Below, in pieces: positions 1 to 8,521 of a stretch of DNA of 64,000 bases (position 1 is its first letter; every line of letters starts with the position of its first letter). The DNA comes from Modestobacter sp. L9-4 (lineage in GTDB: Bacteria; Actinomycetota; Actinomycetes; Mycobacteriales; Geodermatophilaceae), in contig NZ_CP077800.1 in assembly GCF_019112525.1 (NCBI RefSeq), positions 4,030,001 to 4,094,000 of the forward strand, given 5' to 3'. A program made the position numbers and the translations under genes. A model generated the notes under the pieces. It was given only the letters and a program-made list of their open reading frames with translations. It was not told the DNA's origin and ran no database searches.

Positions 1-1
1 G

Positions 2-697
2 CCCCCGGCCGAGCCCTCCGACGCGCTGCGGGACCGGCTGCGGGCCGCGGTCGAGGAGACCGAGCAGGTGCCGCCCGCCGAGCTCCCCGCACCCGCTCCC
101 GAGGTGCCGGCCACCCCGCGGGCCCTCGAGCGCCCCACCCGTGTCCCGCTGGGGGCCAGCCCCTACGGCAACCTCCGTGCACCGCTGCCGCCCCGGCACC
201 TCGACCGGCGGCCGGCCTGGCGTCGGGTGCTGCCGACGGCCCTCGTCGCCGCGGCCCTGGCCGCGGTGCTCGCGCTCGGGGCATGGAACGTGGTGGTCAC
301 CGGTGACCGGGACACCGCCCGCACCCAGGCGGAGGAGCAGAGCCGGGTGATCGACTCCCTGCTGCAGCCGGGCCGGGCCACCATCGCCCCGATGACCGAG
401 AACGGGCGCGCCGTCGCCACCGTGGTCGCCCGCGACGGTCAGGTGCAGGTGCTCACCGACGGCCTGCCGGTCAACGACGCCGCCGCCCAGACCTACGTCG
501 TGTGGGGGATGCGTGCCGACTCCCCGGTGGCCCTCGGCACCTTCGACGTGGTCACTCCCCAGATGGACCTGCGGACCGTAGGCTCGGCGGCAACCGGGCT
601 GGACGACTACTCCGCCTACGGCATCAGCATCGAGCCCGGTCGACAGGCTCCGACGACACCGTCGGAGATCGTCGCGACCGGGCAGGTGACCAGCTGA
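2..697 (+). CDS. Anti-sigma-K factor RskA-like protein, 5' truncated by window edge
   Basis: The reading frame is open to the left edge, so the start and any N-terminal zinc-binding anti-sigma domain lie outside the window. What is visible is a Pro/Ala-rich cytoplasmic linker, one membrane helix (the stretch beginning VLPTALVAAALAAVL), then an extracytoplasmic domain. That domain has the RskA C-terminal pattern: a Q-containing hinge after the helix, then a beta-rich part with QTYVVWGM and GISIEPG. RskA proteins hold an ECF sigma factor (SigK class) inactive at the membrane until regulated proteolysis. The cognate sigma gene would be expected just upstream, which cannot be checked here. The stop overlaps the likely start of the next gene. 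Confidence 0.8.
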   Translation, partial: PPAEPSDALRDRLRAAVEETEQVPPAELPAPAPEVPATPRALERPTRVPLGASPYGNLRAPLPPRHLDRRPAWRRVLPTALVAAALAAVLALGAWNVVVTGDRDTARTQAEEQSRVIDSLLQPGRATIAPMTENGRAVATVVARDGQVQVLTDGLPVNDAAAQTYVVWGMRADSPVALGTFDVVTPQMDLRTVGSAATGLDDYSAYGISIEPGRQAPTTPSEIVATGQVTS

Positions 698-1176
698 GCG
701 GACAGGACACCCGGACGGCGTCGGGGGAGCGGGCCCCCTCGGGCCGCCCGTACGACGACCGGCCCGGGCACGAGAAGGACCGCAGCCTGCGCGAGCGCGT
801 CGCCGACAGCGGTTGGCGCCGTCGCATCGCGGCCCGCAAGAGCCTCGAGGCGCCCTACCGGCTGGGCGTGGGGCTCGTCGGCGGGCTGATCGTGGCGGTG
901 GGCATCGTGGCGATCCCGCTGCCCGGACCGGGGTGGCTGATCGTCTTCGCCGGTCTGTTCGTGCTGGCCACGGAGTTCCTCTGGGCCGAGCGGCTCCTGG
1001 AGTACGCCCGCCGCCAGGTGCAGGGCTGGACCGACTGGCTGGGCCGCCAGCCCGTCGTCGTCCGGGTGGCGGTGGCCGTGCTGACCGCCGCGTTCGTCTA
1101 CGGCGTGGTGGTGCTGACCCTGCACGTGACGGGCGTCCCGCACTGGGTGCCGGGGTGGGTGCCGCTGTGGCACTGA
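694..1176 (+). CDS. PGPGW-motif transmembrane protein (TIGR02611-like)
   Basis: This is a small membrane protein of unknown function. A charged N-terminal tail of about 50 residues is followed by two close hydrophobic segments around the signature IPLPGPGWLIVFAGL. A third helix sits near the C-terminus. The PGPGW motif defines a family of actinobacterial membrane proteins. No ATG, GTG or TTG lies between the end of rskA and the conserved core. The best-placed start is a CTG at 694 that overlaps the rskA stop (CTGA) and has AGGTG five bases upstream. The alternative is an ATG at 502, deep inside rskA, which would add unrelated Arg-rich sequence. The start is therefore uncertain, while the family call is firm. 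Confidence 0.75.
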   Translation: MSGQDTRTASGERAPSGRPYDDRPGHEKDRSLRERVADSGWRRRIAARKSLEAPYRLGVGLVGGLIVAVGIVAIPLPGPGWLIVFAGLFVLATEFLWAERLLEYARRQVQGWTDWLGRQPVVVRVAVAVLTAAFVYGVVVLTLHVTGVPHWVPGWVPLWH

Positions 1177-1202
1177 GCGTCTGGCACAATCGTTGTCAGC
1201 AC

Positions 1203-1274
1203 GGGCGATTGGCTCAGCGGTAGAGCGCTTCGTTCACACCGAAGAGGTCACTGGTTCGATCCCAGTATCGCCCA
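1203..1274 (+). tRNA. tRNA-Val (anticodon CAC)
   Basis: A full cloverleaf can be drawn. The acceptor stem pairs GGGCGAT (1203-1209) with ATCGCCC (1267-1273), with A1274 as discriminator. The D-stem is GCTC/GAGC. The anticodon stem is CTTCG/CGAAG, enclosing loop TTCACAC with anticodon CAC at 1235-1237. The T-loop contains GGTTCGATCC. It reads GUG valine codons. The chromosome supplies only CC after the discriminator, so the terminal A of CCA must be added enzymatically. A CACAAT -10-like hexamer lies at 1185-1190. Confidence 0.95.
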
Positions 1275-1282
1275 CCGTGCGC

Positions 1283-1321
1283 GAGGGCCAGGTCATCCCG
1301 GGAACGGGTGACCTGGCCCTC
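1283..1321 (+). terminator. Hairpin terminator downstream of tRNA-Val
   Basis: A perfect 13-bp stem, GAGGGCCAGGTCA paired with TGACCTGGCCCTC, encloses a 13-base loop. It starts nine bases after the tRNA and has no T-tract, as is usual for high-GC actinobacteria. Confidence 0.7.
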
Positions 1322-1369
1322 TCTGCGTTCCCGTGCCGGGCGGCCGGTACGGGCGCACCATGGACGGCG

Positions 1370-1762
1370 ATGGCACTGGACCGCGCCGCCCGCCTGCGGG
1401 CCGCCGTCGACCGCGACGGGCCCACCTGCATCTGGTGCGCCCGGGAGTTCGGCGAGCACGTCGAGCCCAGCACCGAGCACGTCGTCCCCCGGGTCAAGGG
1501 CGGGCCGTCGTGGCTGGAGAACGAGGTCGCCGCCTGCCGCCGGTGCAACTCCGACCGCGGGCACGTCGCCCCGGTGGAGTGGCTGGAGGAGTGCCTGCGC
1601 CGCGGCTGGCACCCCGACGAGCCCCGGCTGGCCCGGGTGCTGACCGCGCTGGAGGCGGCGATCGCCGAGCGCGGCGGTCAGCGCCGCGCCCGGCCGTACC
1701 TGGACGCGCAACTGCGCCGGTTGCGCCGCCGGGGCGGCGCGACCGGGCAGCAGGCGGGCTGA
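1370..1762 (+). CDS. HNH endonuclease domain protein
   Basis: A 130-residue protein with a zinc-finger HNH core: C20xxC23, then E36-H37 in STEHVVPRVKGG, N51, and C56xxC59-N60. The E-H pair and the later asparagines supply the catalytic beta-beta-alpha metal fold; the four cysteines bind structural zinc. The Arg-rich C-terminus probably contacts nucleic acid. Small stand-alone HNH genes of this type are common in actinobacteria and their substrates are mostly unknown. The start at ATG 1370 is preferred because an upstream in-frame GTG (1193) would translate through the tRNA. The gene is monocistronic, and its stop lies three bases from the convergent MFS gene. Confidence 0.8.
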   Translation: MALDRAARLRAAVDRDGPTCIWCAREFGEHVEPSTEHVVPRVKGGPSWLENEVAACRRCNSDRGHVAPVEWLEECLRRGWHPDEPRLARVLTALEAAIAERGGQRRARPYLDAQLRRLRRRGGATGQQAG

Positions 1763-1765
1763 CCC

Positions 1766-3079
1766 CTAGAGGTGCTCGAGCGGGCGGGCCCGCAGCGCTG
1801 AGATGCCGCTGACGACCGCCAGCAGCAGCAGGTAGCCGGCCGCCAGCCAGGGCGCGCCGTCGGTGGCCGCGATGAGCGCGGTGAGGATCAGCGGGGTGAA
1901 GCCGCTGGCGTAGATGCCGCCGCCCTGGAAGGCCAGCGACATCCCGGTGTAGCGGGTGCGGGTGGGGAACAGCTCGGCGAACAGGGTGGACTCCGCGCCG
2001 CTGGTGAGCCCGTAGCTGATCCCGAGCATCACCACCAGCACGATCCCGACCACCACCACGTGACCGGTGCGCAGCCCGGCGAAGGCGGGGAAGACCCCGA
2101 CCGCGAGCAGCGCACAGCCCACGGCGAACACCCGTCCCCGGCCGATCCGGTCGCTCCACGCGCCGGCGAGGGGGACGACGGCTGCCTCCACGAGCGCGGC
2201 GACCGTCACCGCGACCAGCACGTCATTGCGGTCCATGCCGACCCGGGTGACGGTGTAGGTCAGGACGAACACGCCCCAGCAGTTGAACGACGCGCCCTCC
2301 GCCCAGCGGGCCAGCAGCGCCCAGCCGAGGTTGCGCCGGGACGGCCGGTCGCGGAACACCTCGACCACCGGCACCCGGGCGACGTCGGCCTGCTCCTGGA
2401 CCCGCCGGAAGGCCGGGGTCTCCAGCACCTTCAGCCGCACGACCAGGCCGACCAGCACCAGCACGAGACTGGACACGAAGGCGATCCGCCAGCCCCAGCG
2501 GAGGAAGTCGTCGTCGTCCATCAGGGAGCCGAGGAGCGCGAAGGCACCCGTGCCCAGCGCCAGCCCCAGGCCGAGGCCGACCTGCGGGGTGGCGCCGTAG
2601 AGGCCGCGGCGGCCGGGCGGGGCGTACTCGACGGCGAGCAGGACGGCGCCGCCCCACTCACCGCCGACCGCGATGCCCTGCAGGACCCGCAGCACCACGA
2701 GCAGCACCGGTGCCCAGATGCCGATCGAGTCGTGACTGGGCAGCAGGCCGATCAGCGCGGTCGAGACGCCGGTCATGGCCATCGTCACGATCAGCGTGGT
2801 CCGCCGCCCGACCCGGTCGCCGATGTGGCCGAAGACCAGCCCGCCGATCGGGCGGGCCAGGAAGCCCACCGCGAAGGTCGCGAAGGACAGCAGCGAGGCC
2901 ACCGTCGGGTCGTTGTCGCCGTAGAAGACCTTCGGGAAGACGATCCCGGCGGCGGTGGCGAAGAGGAAGAAGTCGTACCACTCGATCGTGGTGCCGATCA
3001 GCGACGCGGTGAGCACCGTCCGCCCGTCGGCCTGCCGCTGGTCCTCCGGCCGGTCGGCGGCCACCGCCGCGGCGCTCAT
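1766..3079 (-). CDS. MFS transporter, MHS (metabolite:H+ symporter) type
   Basis: A 437-residue, 12-helix major facilitator. The N-terminus has the MHS signature TTIEWYDFFLFA followed by FARPIGG-like FLARPIGGLVFGHIGDRVGRR, the family's DRxGRR loop. A second MFS repeat contains DRIGRGR. MHS carriers import small organic acids, osmolytes or related anions with protons. The ATG overlaps the stop of the upstream SsuD-type monooxygenase gene by four bases (ATGA on the minus strand), so the two are co-translated. Uptake of the sulfonate oxidised by that enzyme is the natural inference, in place of the usual SsuABC importer. The real substrate cannot be read from sequence. Confidence 0.88.
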   Translation of the reverse strand: MSAAAVAADRPEDQRQADGRTVLTASLIGTTIEWYDFFLFATAAGIVFPKVFYGDNDPTVASLLSFATFAVGFLARPIGGLVFGHIGDRVGRRTTLIVTMAMTGVSTALIGLLPSHDSIGIWAPVLLVVLRVLQGIAVGGEWGGAVLLAVEYAPPGRRGLYGATPQVGLGLGLALGTGAFALLGSLMDDDDFLRWGWRIAFVSSLVLVLVGLVVRLKVLETPAFRRVQEQADVARVPVVEVFRDRPSRRNLGWALLARWAEGASFNCWGVFVLTYTVTRVGMDRNDVLVAVTVAALVEAAVVPLAGAWSDRIGRGRVFAVGCALLAVGVFPAFAGLRTGHVVVVGIVLVVMLGISYGLTSGAESTLFAELFPTRTRYTGMSLAFQGGGIYASGFTPLILTALIAATDGAPWLAAGYLLLLAVVSGISALRARPLEHL

Positions 3080-4302
3080 CGGCCGGTGAAGGGGATCGAC
3101 GCGGGTGCGGACGCGGCGGCCGGCGACCCGGCCGGGGGCACCCACAGGCCGCGGCGGCCGAGCTCGGGCAGCACGCCCTCGCCGACCCAGTACGCCTCCT
3201 CCAGGTGCGGGTGGCCCGACAGCACGAACTCGTCGATGCCCAGCGCGTGGTACTCCGCGATGCGGTCGGCGACCTCGGTGTGGCTGCCGACGAGCGCCGT
3301 CCCGGCACCGCCGCGGACCAGGCCGACGCCGGCCCACAGGTTGGGGGAGACCTCGAGGTCGGCGGCGCGGGCGGTGCCGCCGGAGTGCAGCGCGCGCATC
3401 CGCCGCTGGCCCTCGGACTCGCTGCGGGCGAGGTTCGCCTGCACCTTGTCGATCATCCCCTGCGGGATGCCGGCCAGCAGGGTCTCCGCCTGCGCCCACG
3501 CGGCGTCGGAGGTGTCCCGGGTGATGACGTGCAGCCGGATGCCGAAGCGCACGGTGCGCCCGCGCGCGGCGGCGAGGCCGCGGATCCACTCGATCTTCTC
3601 CGCCACCTGCGCCGGCGGCTCGCCCCAGGTCAGGTAGACGTCGGAGTGCTCGGCGGCGACCTCGCCGGCCAGCGGGGAGGAACCACCGAAGTAGACCGGC
3701 GGGACCGGGTCCGGCACGGTCTCGAGCTTCGCGCCCTCCACCTGCACGTGCTCGCCGGCCAGGTCGACGGTCTCCCCGCGCCACAGCCCGCGCACGACCT
3801 GCAGGAACTCCCCGCAGCGGCGGTAGCGGTCGTCCTTGCCCAGGAAGTCGCCGTAGGCGCGCTGCTCGGCCGGCTCGCCGCCGGTGACGACGTTGAGCAG
3901 CAGCCGGCCACCGGAGTGCCGCTGGAAGGTGGCGGCCATCTGCGCGGCGAGGGTGGGGGACAACAGGCCGGGGCGGAAGGCGACGAGGAACTTCAGCCGC
4001 TCGCTGGCCCCGGCGAGCATGGCGGTGGTCAGCCACGCGTCCTCGCACCACAGGCCGGCCGGGGTCAGTGCGGCCTCGAAGCCCACGGTCTCCGCGGCCC
4101 GCACGACCTGGGTCAGGTAGCCCAGCGACGCCGGCCGGGAGCCGCCGGCGGCCGTGGCGGCCATGCCGTGGCCGCCGCCGACCAGGCCGCGGGAGTCGCC
4201 GTAGGTGGGCAGGAACCAGTGCGCGACCAGCGGCGGGCGCGCGCCGGCGTCGTCGCCGGTGAACGGGTCGGCGGGGGAGGTGAGGGCAGGGGCTTCGGTC
4301 AT
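3076..4302 (-). CDS. ssuD: FMNH2-dependent alkanesulfonate monooxygenase, SsuD type
   Basis: A 408-residue luciferase-like flavin monooxygenase closely following SsuD. Visible landmarks are the WFLPTYGD start strand, WCEDAWL with the conserved active-site-region Cys, KFLVAFRPG, VYFGGSSP, YLTWGEPPAQVAEKIEWIR, FGIRLHVI with Arg and His, [19 protein letters not shown], and HLEEAYWVGEG. SsuD uses FMNH2 and oxygen to release sulfite from alkanesulfonates for sulfur assimilation. It normally needs a partner FMN reductase (SsuE), which is not in this window. ATG 4302 has GGAG five bases upstream. The protein is about 25 residues longer than the E. coli enzyme at each end. A leader-peptide ORF precedes it. 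Symbol by similarity; the exact sulfonate is unknown. Confidence 0.88.
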   Translation of the reverse strand: MTEAPALTSPADPFTGDDAGARPPLVAHWFLPTYGDSRGLVGGGHGMAATAAGGSRPASLGYLTQVVRAAETVGFEAALTPAGLWCEDAWLTTAMLAGASERLKFLVAFRPGLLSPTLAAQMAATFQRHSGGRLLLNVVTGGEPAEQRAYGDFLGKDDRYRRCGEFLQVVRGLWRGETVDLAGEHVQVEGAKLETVPDPVPPVYFGGSSPLAGEVAAEHSDVYLTWGEPPAQVAEKIEWIRGLAAARGRTVRFGIRLHVITRDTSDAAWAQAETLLAGIPQGMIDKVQANLARSESEGQRRMRALHSGGTARAADLEVSPNLWAGVGLVRGGAGTALVGSHTEVADRIAEYHALGIDEFVLSGHPHLEEAYWVGEGVLPELGRRGLWVPPAGSPAAASAPASIPFTGR

Positions 4303-4394
4303 GACGTCTCCAGGGCAGACGGGGACCGCCCACCGGGGAGGTGGGCGTCGGGGGAGGGGGTGACCGGCGTGCGGTCGGGAGGGGGCGCGGGGCG

Positions 4395-4502
4395 TCAGCG
4401 CAGGGCGGTGCGGGGGCGCGGACAGACCGCGCTGCCGACCCGGAGCAGGTCGACGTGGAGCCGGCGGGTCAGCGTGCCGCCGGCCGTCCCTGCTCCCGTC
4501 AC
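4395..4502 (-). CDS. Putative regulatory leader peptide upstream of ssuD
   Basis: A 35-codon ORF from GTG 4502 to TGA 4395-4397, ending 92 bases before ssuD. Its core, TRRLHVDLLRVGSAVC, matches the actinobacterial leader-peptide pattern with HVDL, R, S and a late Cys codon (TGT). Such peptides are found ahead of sulfur-assimilation genes and are thought to sense cysteine or charged tRNA-Cys by ribosome stalling. There is no clear Shine-Dalgarno, which may indicate a leaderless transcript. The direct repeat TTGCGAC-AC-TTGCGAC sits immediately upstream. The position, the motif and the sulfur-related target agree. The mechanism here is inference. Confidence 0.72.
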   Translation of the reverse strand: MTGAGTAGGTLTRRLHVDLLRVGSAVCPRPRTALR

Positions 4503-4573
4503 GTCGCAAGTGTCGCAAACCCGATCGATCTGGTGCAGATGCCCTCGGGGTCGCTGCCGGTAGCGTGCCGGGC
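4503..4573. promoter_or_regulatory. Divergent promoter region between ssuD leader and MOSC gene
   Basis: This 71-bp gap drives transcription both ways. Rightward, TAGCGT (4561-4566) ends seven bases before GTG 4574, the spacing of a leaderless promoter. Leftward, the sequence TTGCGACACTTGCGAC abuts the leader-peptide start and forms both a direct repeat and the imperfect palindrome TCGCAAGTGTCGCA, a plausible operator. No known factor can be assigned. Confidence 0.5.
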
Positions 4574-5161
4574 GTGAGCCAGGACGCAGGCACGGGCGGG
4601 GCAGGACAGGACGTCGTGGGCGTGGTCGAGGAGATCTCGGTCTACCCGGTGAAGTCCCTGGCCGGCCGCACGCTGGCCGCCGTCGAGGTCGACGACGCCG
4701 GGCTGCGCGGCGACCGGGCGTACGCGGTGGTGGACGCGGACTCCGGCGAGCGGGTCACGGTGAAGACCACCCCGCAGCTGCACGGGATCGTCCCCACCGG
4801 CGATCCCGAGGCCGACACGATCACCGTCACCCAGGTGCTGGGCCGCCCGGTGCGGCTGGCCCGCTCCGCCGGTGGCCCCCAGGTCGACGCCGCGGCGGTG
4901 CACCTGGTCTCCCGCGGGGCGATCGACCGGGCGGCCGCCGGCGACGTCCCCGAGGGGTGCTCGGCCGACGACCCCCGGGCGAACCTGCTGCTGCAGCTGT
5001 CCGGCGGCGGCGACGAGCGCGACTGGGTGGGCCGGCGGCTGCAGGTGGGCGGCGCGGAGCTCGAGGTCGTCCGCACCCCCAAGCACTGCCTGGGCGTCTA
5101 CGCCGAGGTGCGCACCCCCGGCCGGGTCGCCGCCGGGGACGCCGTCCGGCTGCTGGGCTGA
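4574..5161 (+). CDS. MOSC domain-containing protein
   Basis: A 195-residue protein with an N-terminal MOSC beta-barrel segment (VVEEISVYPVKSLAG) followed by the MOSC domain proper. The barrel segment contains the GDRAYAVVD turn, and RTPKHCLGVYAEV carries the conserved Cys region. MOSC proteins are related to the C-terminal domain of molybdenum-cofactor sulfurase and handle sulfur or N-hydroxylated substrates with Moco. Many stand-alone members are uncharacterised. GTG 4574 is chosen because the -10 TAGCGT lies seven bases upstream. An in-frame GTG at 4565 would fall inside that -10. It is divergent from the ssuD locus, so both flanking genes touch sulfur chemistry, but a functional link is only suggestive. 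Confidence 0.82.
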   Translation: MSQDAGTGGAGQDVVGVVEEISVYPVKSLAGRTLAAVEVDDAGLRGDRAYAVVDADSGERVTVKTTPQLHGIVPTGDPEADTITVTQVLGRPVRLARSAGGPQVDAAAVHLVSRGAIDRAAAGDVPEGCSADDPRANLLLQLSGGGDERDWVGRRLQVGGAELEVVRTPKHCLGVYAEVRTPGRVAAGDAVRLLG

Positions 5162-5205
5162 CCCCCGCCGTGGCCGGCACGCGGGCCGGGGGGTCGAGCC
5201 CCGCG

Positions 5206-6423
5206 GTGTGGGGGTCCTCCGCGTGGTACACCGGCCGGCGGACCCCCACACCGCGCCGGCTGCGGGCGGCGGGGCTGCTCGCCGCCCTGGTGCTGGCCGG
5301 CTGCGGCAGCGACCCGGCACCGGCGGCCGGCCCGACCCCGACGGCCGCGGCGCCCGCGGGCACGGCCCCGTCGGCCACGGCGCCGGCGGACACGGCCCCC
5401 TCAGGCACCGCACCGACGTCCGCCGCTGGCGCACCGCGCTCGTTCACGCTGGTGGCCACCGGGGACGTGCTGGTGCACCAGGGCTCCTCGCTGACCGAGG
5501 GCGCCCGGCGTCCCGACGGCAGCTACGACTTCTCGGACGTGTTCGCCGGGGTCGCACCGGTCGTCCGGGCCGCCGACCTGGCGATCTGCCACCTGGAGAC
5601 CCCGGTCGCACCGGCCGGCGGCCCGTACTCCGGCTACCCGAGCTTCGCCGTCCAGCCCGAGGTCGTCGGCGCGCTGGCCGGTGCCGGGTACGACCTGTGC
5701 TCGACGGCGTCCAACCACTCCCTGGACGACGGGTTCGACGGGCTGGTGCGCACGCTGGGCACCCTCGACGCCGCCGGCATCGCGCACACCGGCACGTACC
5801 GCAGCCAGGCCGAGGCCGACACCCCCCGGATCGTCGACGTGAACGGCGTGCGGGTCGGGCACGTGGCCGCGACGTTCTCCCTCAACGGCGTCCCGCTGCC
5901 GGCGGGGGAGCCGTTCGCCGTCGACACGTTCGCGGTGCCCGACGTCAGCGGGGTGCTAGCCGACGCGGCCGCCGCCCGGGCCGCGGGTGCGGAGGTCGTG
6001 GTGGCCAGCGTGCACTGCTGCGCCGAGTACGACCACGAGCCCACCGCCGGCCAGGTGCAGGCCGTGCGCACCCTGCTCGCCTCGCCCGACGTCGACCTGG
6101 TGCTCGGCCACCACGCGCACGTCGTGCAGCCCTTCGAGCGCATCGACGGCGAGTGGGTCGCCTACGGCCTGGGCAACGCGCTGGCCCAGCACTCGACCCG
6201 CGGCCACGACACCGAGGACTCGGTCATCGCCCGGTTCACCTTCACCCAGGGCCCCGACGGCCGGTTCACCGTCTCCCGGGCCGAGGCGGTCCCGGTCGCG
6301 ATCGAGCTGGGCGAGGACGCCGTCCGGCTGGTGCCCGCCGACCCGGCCACCGCTGGGCGGGTGGCCGCCGTGCTGGACGCCCGGGGTGCGGTGGCCGCGG
6401 GGCTGGGCATCGTCCCCGGCTGA
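5206..6423 (+). CDS. CapA-family lipoprotein (poly-gamma-glutamate capsule-type metallophosphatase)
   Basis: A 405-residue exported protein. The lipoprotein signal has RRLRAAG, a hydrophobic core and lipobox LAGC. An Ala/Thr/Pro linker of about 35 residues follows, then a CapA fold. Its calcineurin-like metal ligands are visible as [23 protein letters not shown] and [15 protein letters not shown]. CapA/PgsA proteins take part in poly-gamma-glutamate export in Bacillus. In actinobacteria they are common single genes of unclear role, and no capB/capC partners are present here. GTG 5206 gives a normal-length signal peptide; GTG 5170 is an alternative. It lies a few dozen bases after the MOSC gene. 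Confidence 0.85.
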   Translation: MWGSSAWYTGRRTPTPRRLRAAGLLAALVLAGCGSDPAPAAGPTPTAAAPAGTAPSATAPADTAPSGTAPTSAAGAPRSFTLVATGDVLVHQGSSLTEGARRPDGSYDFSDVFAGVAPVVRAADLAICHLETPVAPAGGPYSGYPSFAVQPEVVGALAGAGYDLCSTASNHSLDDGFDGLVRTLGTLDAAGIAHTGTYRSQAEADTPRIVDVNGVRVGHVAATFSLNGVPLPAGEPFAVDTFAVPDVSGVLADAAAARAAGAEVVVASVHCCAEYDHEPTAGQVQAVRTLLASPDVDLVLGHHAHVVQPFERIDGEWVAYGLGNALAQHSTRGHDTEDSVIARFTFTQGPDGRFTVSRAEAVPVAIELGEDAVRLVPADPATAGRVAAVLDARGAVAAGLGIVPG

Positions 6424-6446
6424 CCCGCCCCGTCGTCGGCGCCCAT

Positions 6447-6452
6447 TAGTCT
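6447..6452 (+). promoter_or_regulatory. Likely -10 element of thrS
   Basis: TAGTCT fits the actinobacterial TANNNT -10 and would start a transcript with roughly 45 bases of 5' UTR before thrS. There is no room for a T-box between this site and the gene. Confidence 0.4.
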
Positions 6453-6502
6453 GCGGTGACCAACCCCGCGGCCCCACCGGCCGTACGACAAGGAGTCCCC
6501 GC

Positions 6503-8521
6503 ATGCCCAGCGCTCCCGAGCCGTCCTCCGCCGCCCCCGTCCGGGTGCCGGCCGGGACGACGGCCCTGCAGGCGCTCAAGGACGCCGGGCTGCCGCTGAA
6601 GGGCCCCGACGGCGCGGTCGTCGTCCGTGAGCTGGCCACCGGTGACCTCAGGGACCTGGCCTGGACCCCCGACGCGGACACCGACGTCGAGCTGGTGCCC
6701 GCCGCCAGCGCGGCCGGCCGCGCGGTCATCCGGCACTCCGCCGCGCACGTGCTCGCCCAGGCCGTGCAGGAGCTGTTCCCGGGCACCCGGCTGGGCATCG
6801 GCCCGCCGGTGGAGAACGGCTTCTACTACGACTTCGACCCCGAGCGGCCCTTCACCCCCGAGGATCTCAGCGCCCTCGAGAAGAAGATGACCGAGATCGT
6901 GCGGGCCGGGCAGCACTTCCGCCGCCGGGAGATCGACGACGACGCCGCGCGGGCCGAGCTGGCCCACGAGCCGTACAAGCTGGAGCTCATCGGCCTCAAG
7001 GGCGGCGCCGGCGAGGCCGCCGACGGAGCCGACGTCGAGGTGGGCGGCGCGCAGCTGACCATGTACGACAACGTCGACGCCCGCTCCGGCGACCTGGTCT
7101 GGACCGACCTGTGCCGCGGGCCGCACCTGCCGCGCACCTCGAACATCCCGGCCTTCGCCCTGACCCGCAGTGCCGCCGCCTACTGGCGGGGGAGCGAGAA
7201 GAACCCGCAGCTGCAGCGCGTCTACGGCACCGCGTGGGAGAGCAAGGACGCCCTGAAGGCGTACCAGGAGCAGCAGGCCGAGGCCGAGCGCCGCGACCAC
7301 CGCAAGCTCGGCGCGGAGCTGGACCTGTTCAGCTTCCCCGACGAGATCGGCTCGGGCCTGGTGGTCTTCCACCCCAAGGGCGGGGTCGTGAAGCGCGAGA
7401 TGGAGGACTACGTCCGCCGCCGGCACATCGAGGAGGGCTTCGACTACGTCGGGACCCCGCACATCAGCAAGGCGCAGCTGTTCGAGACCTCGGGGCACCT
7501 GCCGTACTACGCCGACACCATGTTCCCGCCGATGGAGCTGGAGAACGCGGAGTACTACCTCAAGGCCATGAACTGCCCGATGCACAACCTGATCTTCCGG
7601 TCGCGCGGGCGGTCCTACCGTGAGCTGCCGCTGCGGTTCTTCGAGTTCGGCTCGGTCTACCGGTACGAGAAGTCCGGTGTGGTGCACGGCCTGACCCGGG
7701 TGCGCGGCCTGACCCAGGACGACTCGCACAGCTACGTCACCCCCGAGCAGGCGCCCGGCGAGATCCGGCACCTGCTGGCCTTCGTGCTGGGGCTGCTGCG
7801 CGACTTCGGTCTGGACGACTACTACCTGGAGCTGTCCACCCGCGGGGAGTCGGAGAAGTTCATCGGCTCCGACGAGGAGTGGGCGCTGGCCACCCAGGTG
7901 CTGGAGGACGCCGCCCGGGAGACCGGCCTGGAGCTCGTCGCCGACCCCGGCGGCGCGGCCTTCTACGGCCCGAAGATCTCTGTGCAGGCGCGGGACGCCA
8001 TCGGCCGCACCTGGCAGATGTCGACCATCCAGTACGACTTCAACCAGCCGGCCCGCTTCGGCCTGGAGTTCAGCGCCGCCGACGGCACCCGCCAGCAGCC
8101 GGTGATGATCCACTCGGCCAAGTTCGGCTCGCTGGAGCGGTTCTTCGGCGTGCTGACCGAGCACTACGCCGGCGCCTTCCCGGCCTGGCTCGCCCCGGTC
8201 CAGGTCGTCGGCATCCCGATCACCGACGAGCAGGTGCCCTACCTGACCGACGTCGCCCTGCAGCTGCGGGCGCGGGGCATCCGGGTGGAGATCGACGACT
8301 CCGACGACCGCATGCAGAAGAAGATCCGCACCGCCAGCAAGCAGAAGGTGCCCTTCGTGCTCATCGCCGGGGCCACCGACGCCGAGGCCGGCGCGGTGTC
8401 CTTCCGCTACCGCGACGGCTCGCAGCGCAACGGCGTCCCGGTGGCCGAGGCCGTCGAGCAGGTCGCCGCGTGGGTCGCTGCCCGGCACAACACCGACCCG
8501 ACCGCCGAGCAGGCCCAGTGA
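6503..8521 (+). CDS. thrS: Threonine--tRNA ligase
   Basis: A 672-residue class II synthetase. Domains in order are: a TGS-like N-terminal domain (about 1-65); the editing domain with [11 protein letters not shown] and VENGFYYDF; the catalytic core with [10 protein letters not shown] (zinc-binding Cys), [12 protein letters not shown] (motif 2) and GLTQDDSH; and the C-terminal anticodon-binding domain starting near [12 protein letters not shown]. It charges tRNA-Thr, and the editing site removes mischarged Ser. ATG 6503 follows AAGGAG by seven bases. It leads the thrS-HIT-pgsA-acyltransferase-pimA run conserved in mycobacteria; its stop overlaps the next start (GTGA). Confidence 0.97.
   Translation: MPSAPEPSSAAPVRVPAGTTALQALKDAGLPLKGPDGAVVVRELATGDLRDLAWTPDADTDVELVPAASAAGRAVIRHSAAHVLAQAVQELFPGTRLGIGPPVENGFYYDFDPERPFTPEDLSALEKKMTEIVRAGQHFRRREIDDDAARAELAHEPYKLELIGLKGGAGEAADGADVEVGGAQLTMYDNVDARSGDLVWTDLCRGPHLPRTSNIPAFALTRSAAAYWRGSEKNPQLQRVYGTAWESKDALKAYQEQQAEAERRDHRKLGAELDLFSFPDEIGSGLVVFHPKGGVVKREMEDYVRRRHIEEGFDYVGTPHISKAQLFETSGHLPYYADTMFPPMELENAEYYLKAMNCPMHNLIFRSRGRSYRELPLRFFEFGSVYRYEKSGVVHGLTRVRGLTQDDSHSYVTPEQAPGEIRHLLAFVLGLLRDFGLDDYYLELSTRGESEKFIGSDEEWALATQVLEDAARETGLELVADPGGAAFYGPKISVQARDAIGRTWQMSTIQYDFNQPARFGLEFSAADGTRQQPVMIHSAKFGSLERFFGVLTEHYAGAFPAWLAPVQVVGIPITDEQVPYLTDVALQLRARGIRVEIDDSDDRMQKKIRTASKQKVPFVLIAGATDAEAGAVSFRYRDGSQRNGVPVAEAVEQVAAWVAARHNTDPTAEQAQ

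Noticed and set aside
1193-1369. Extended HNH start at GTG 1193
   Set aside because: This frame would translate the whole tRNA-Val gene and its terminator.
1203-1762. tRNA-associated integrated element with the HNH nuclease
   Set aside because: No integrase, no duplicated tRNA 3' end and no base-composition shift; the HNH gene looks like an ordinary single gene.
1766-4333. Single 855-residue minus-strand ORF fusing monooxygenase region and MFS carrier
   Set aside because: The N-terminal half is the wrong frame of ssuD; the real MFS start is the ATG at 3079 overlapping the ssuD stop.
6424-6502. T-box leader for thrS
   Set aside because: Only 79 bases separate thrS from the preceding stop, and no T-box core (UGGN bulge region) or antiterminator pairing is present.
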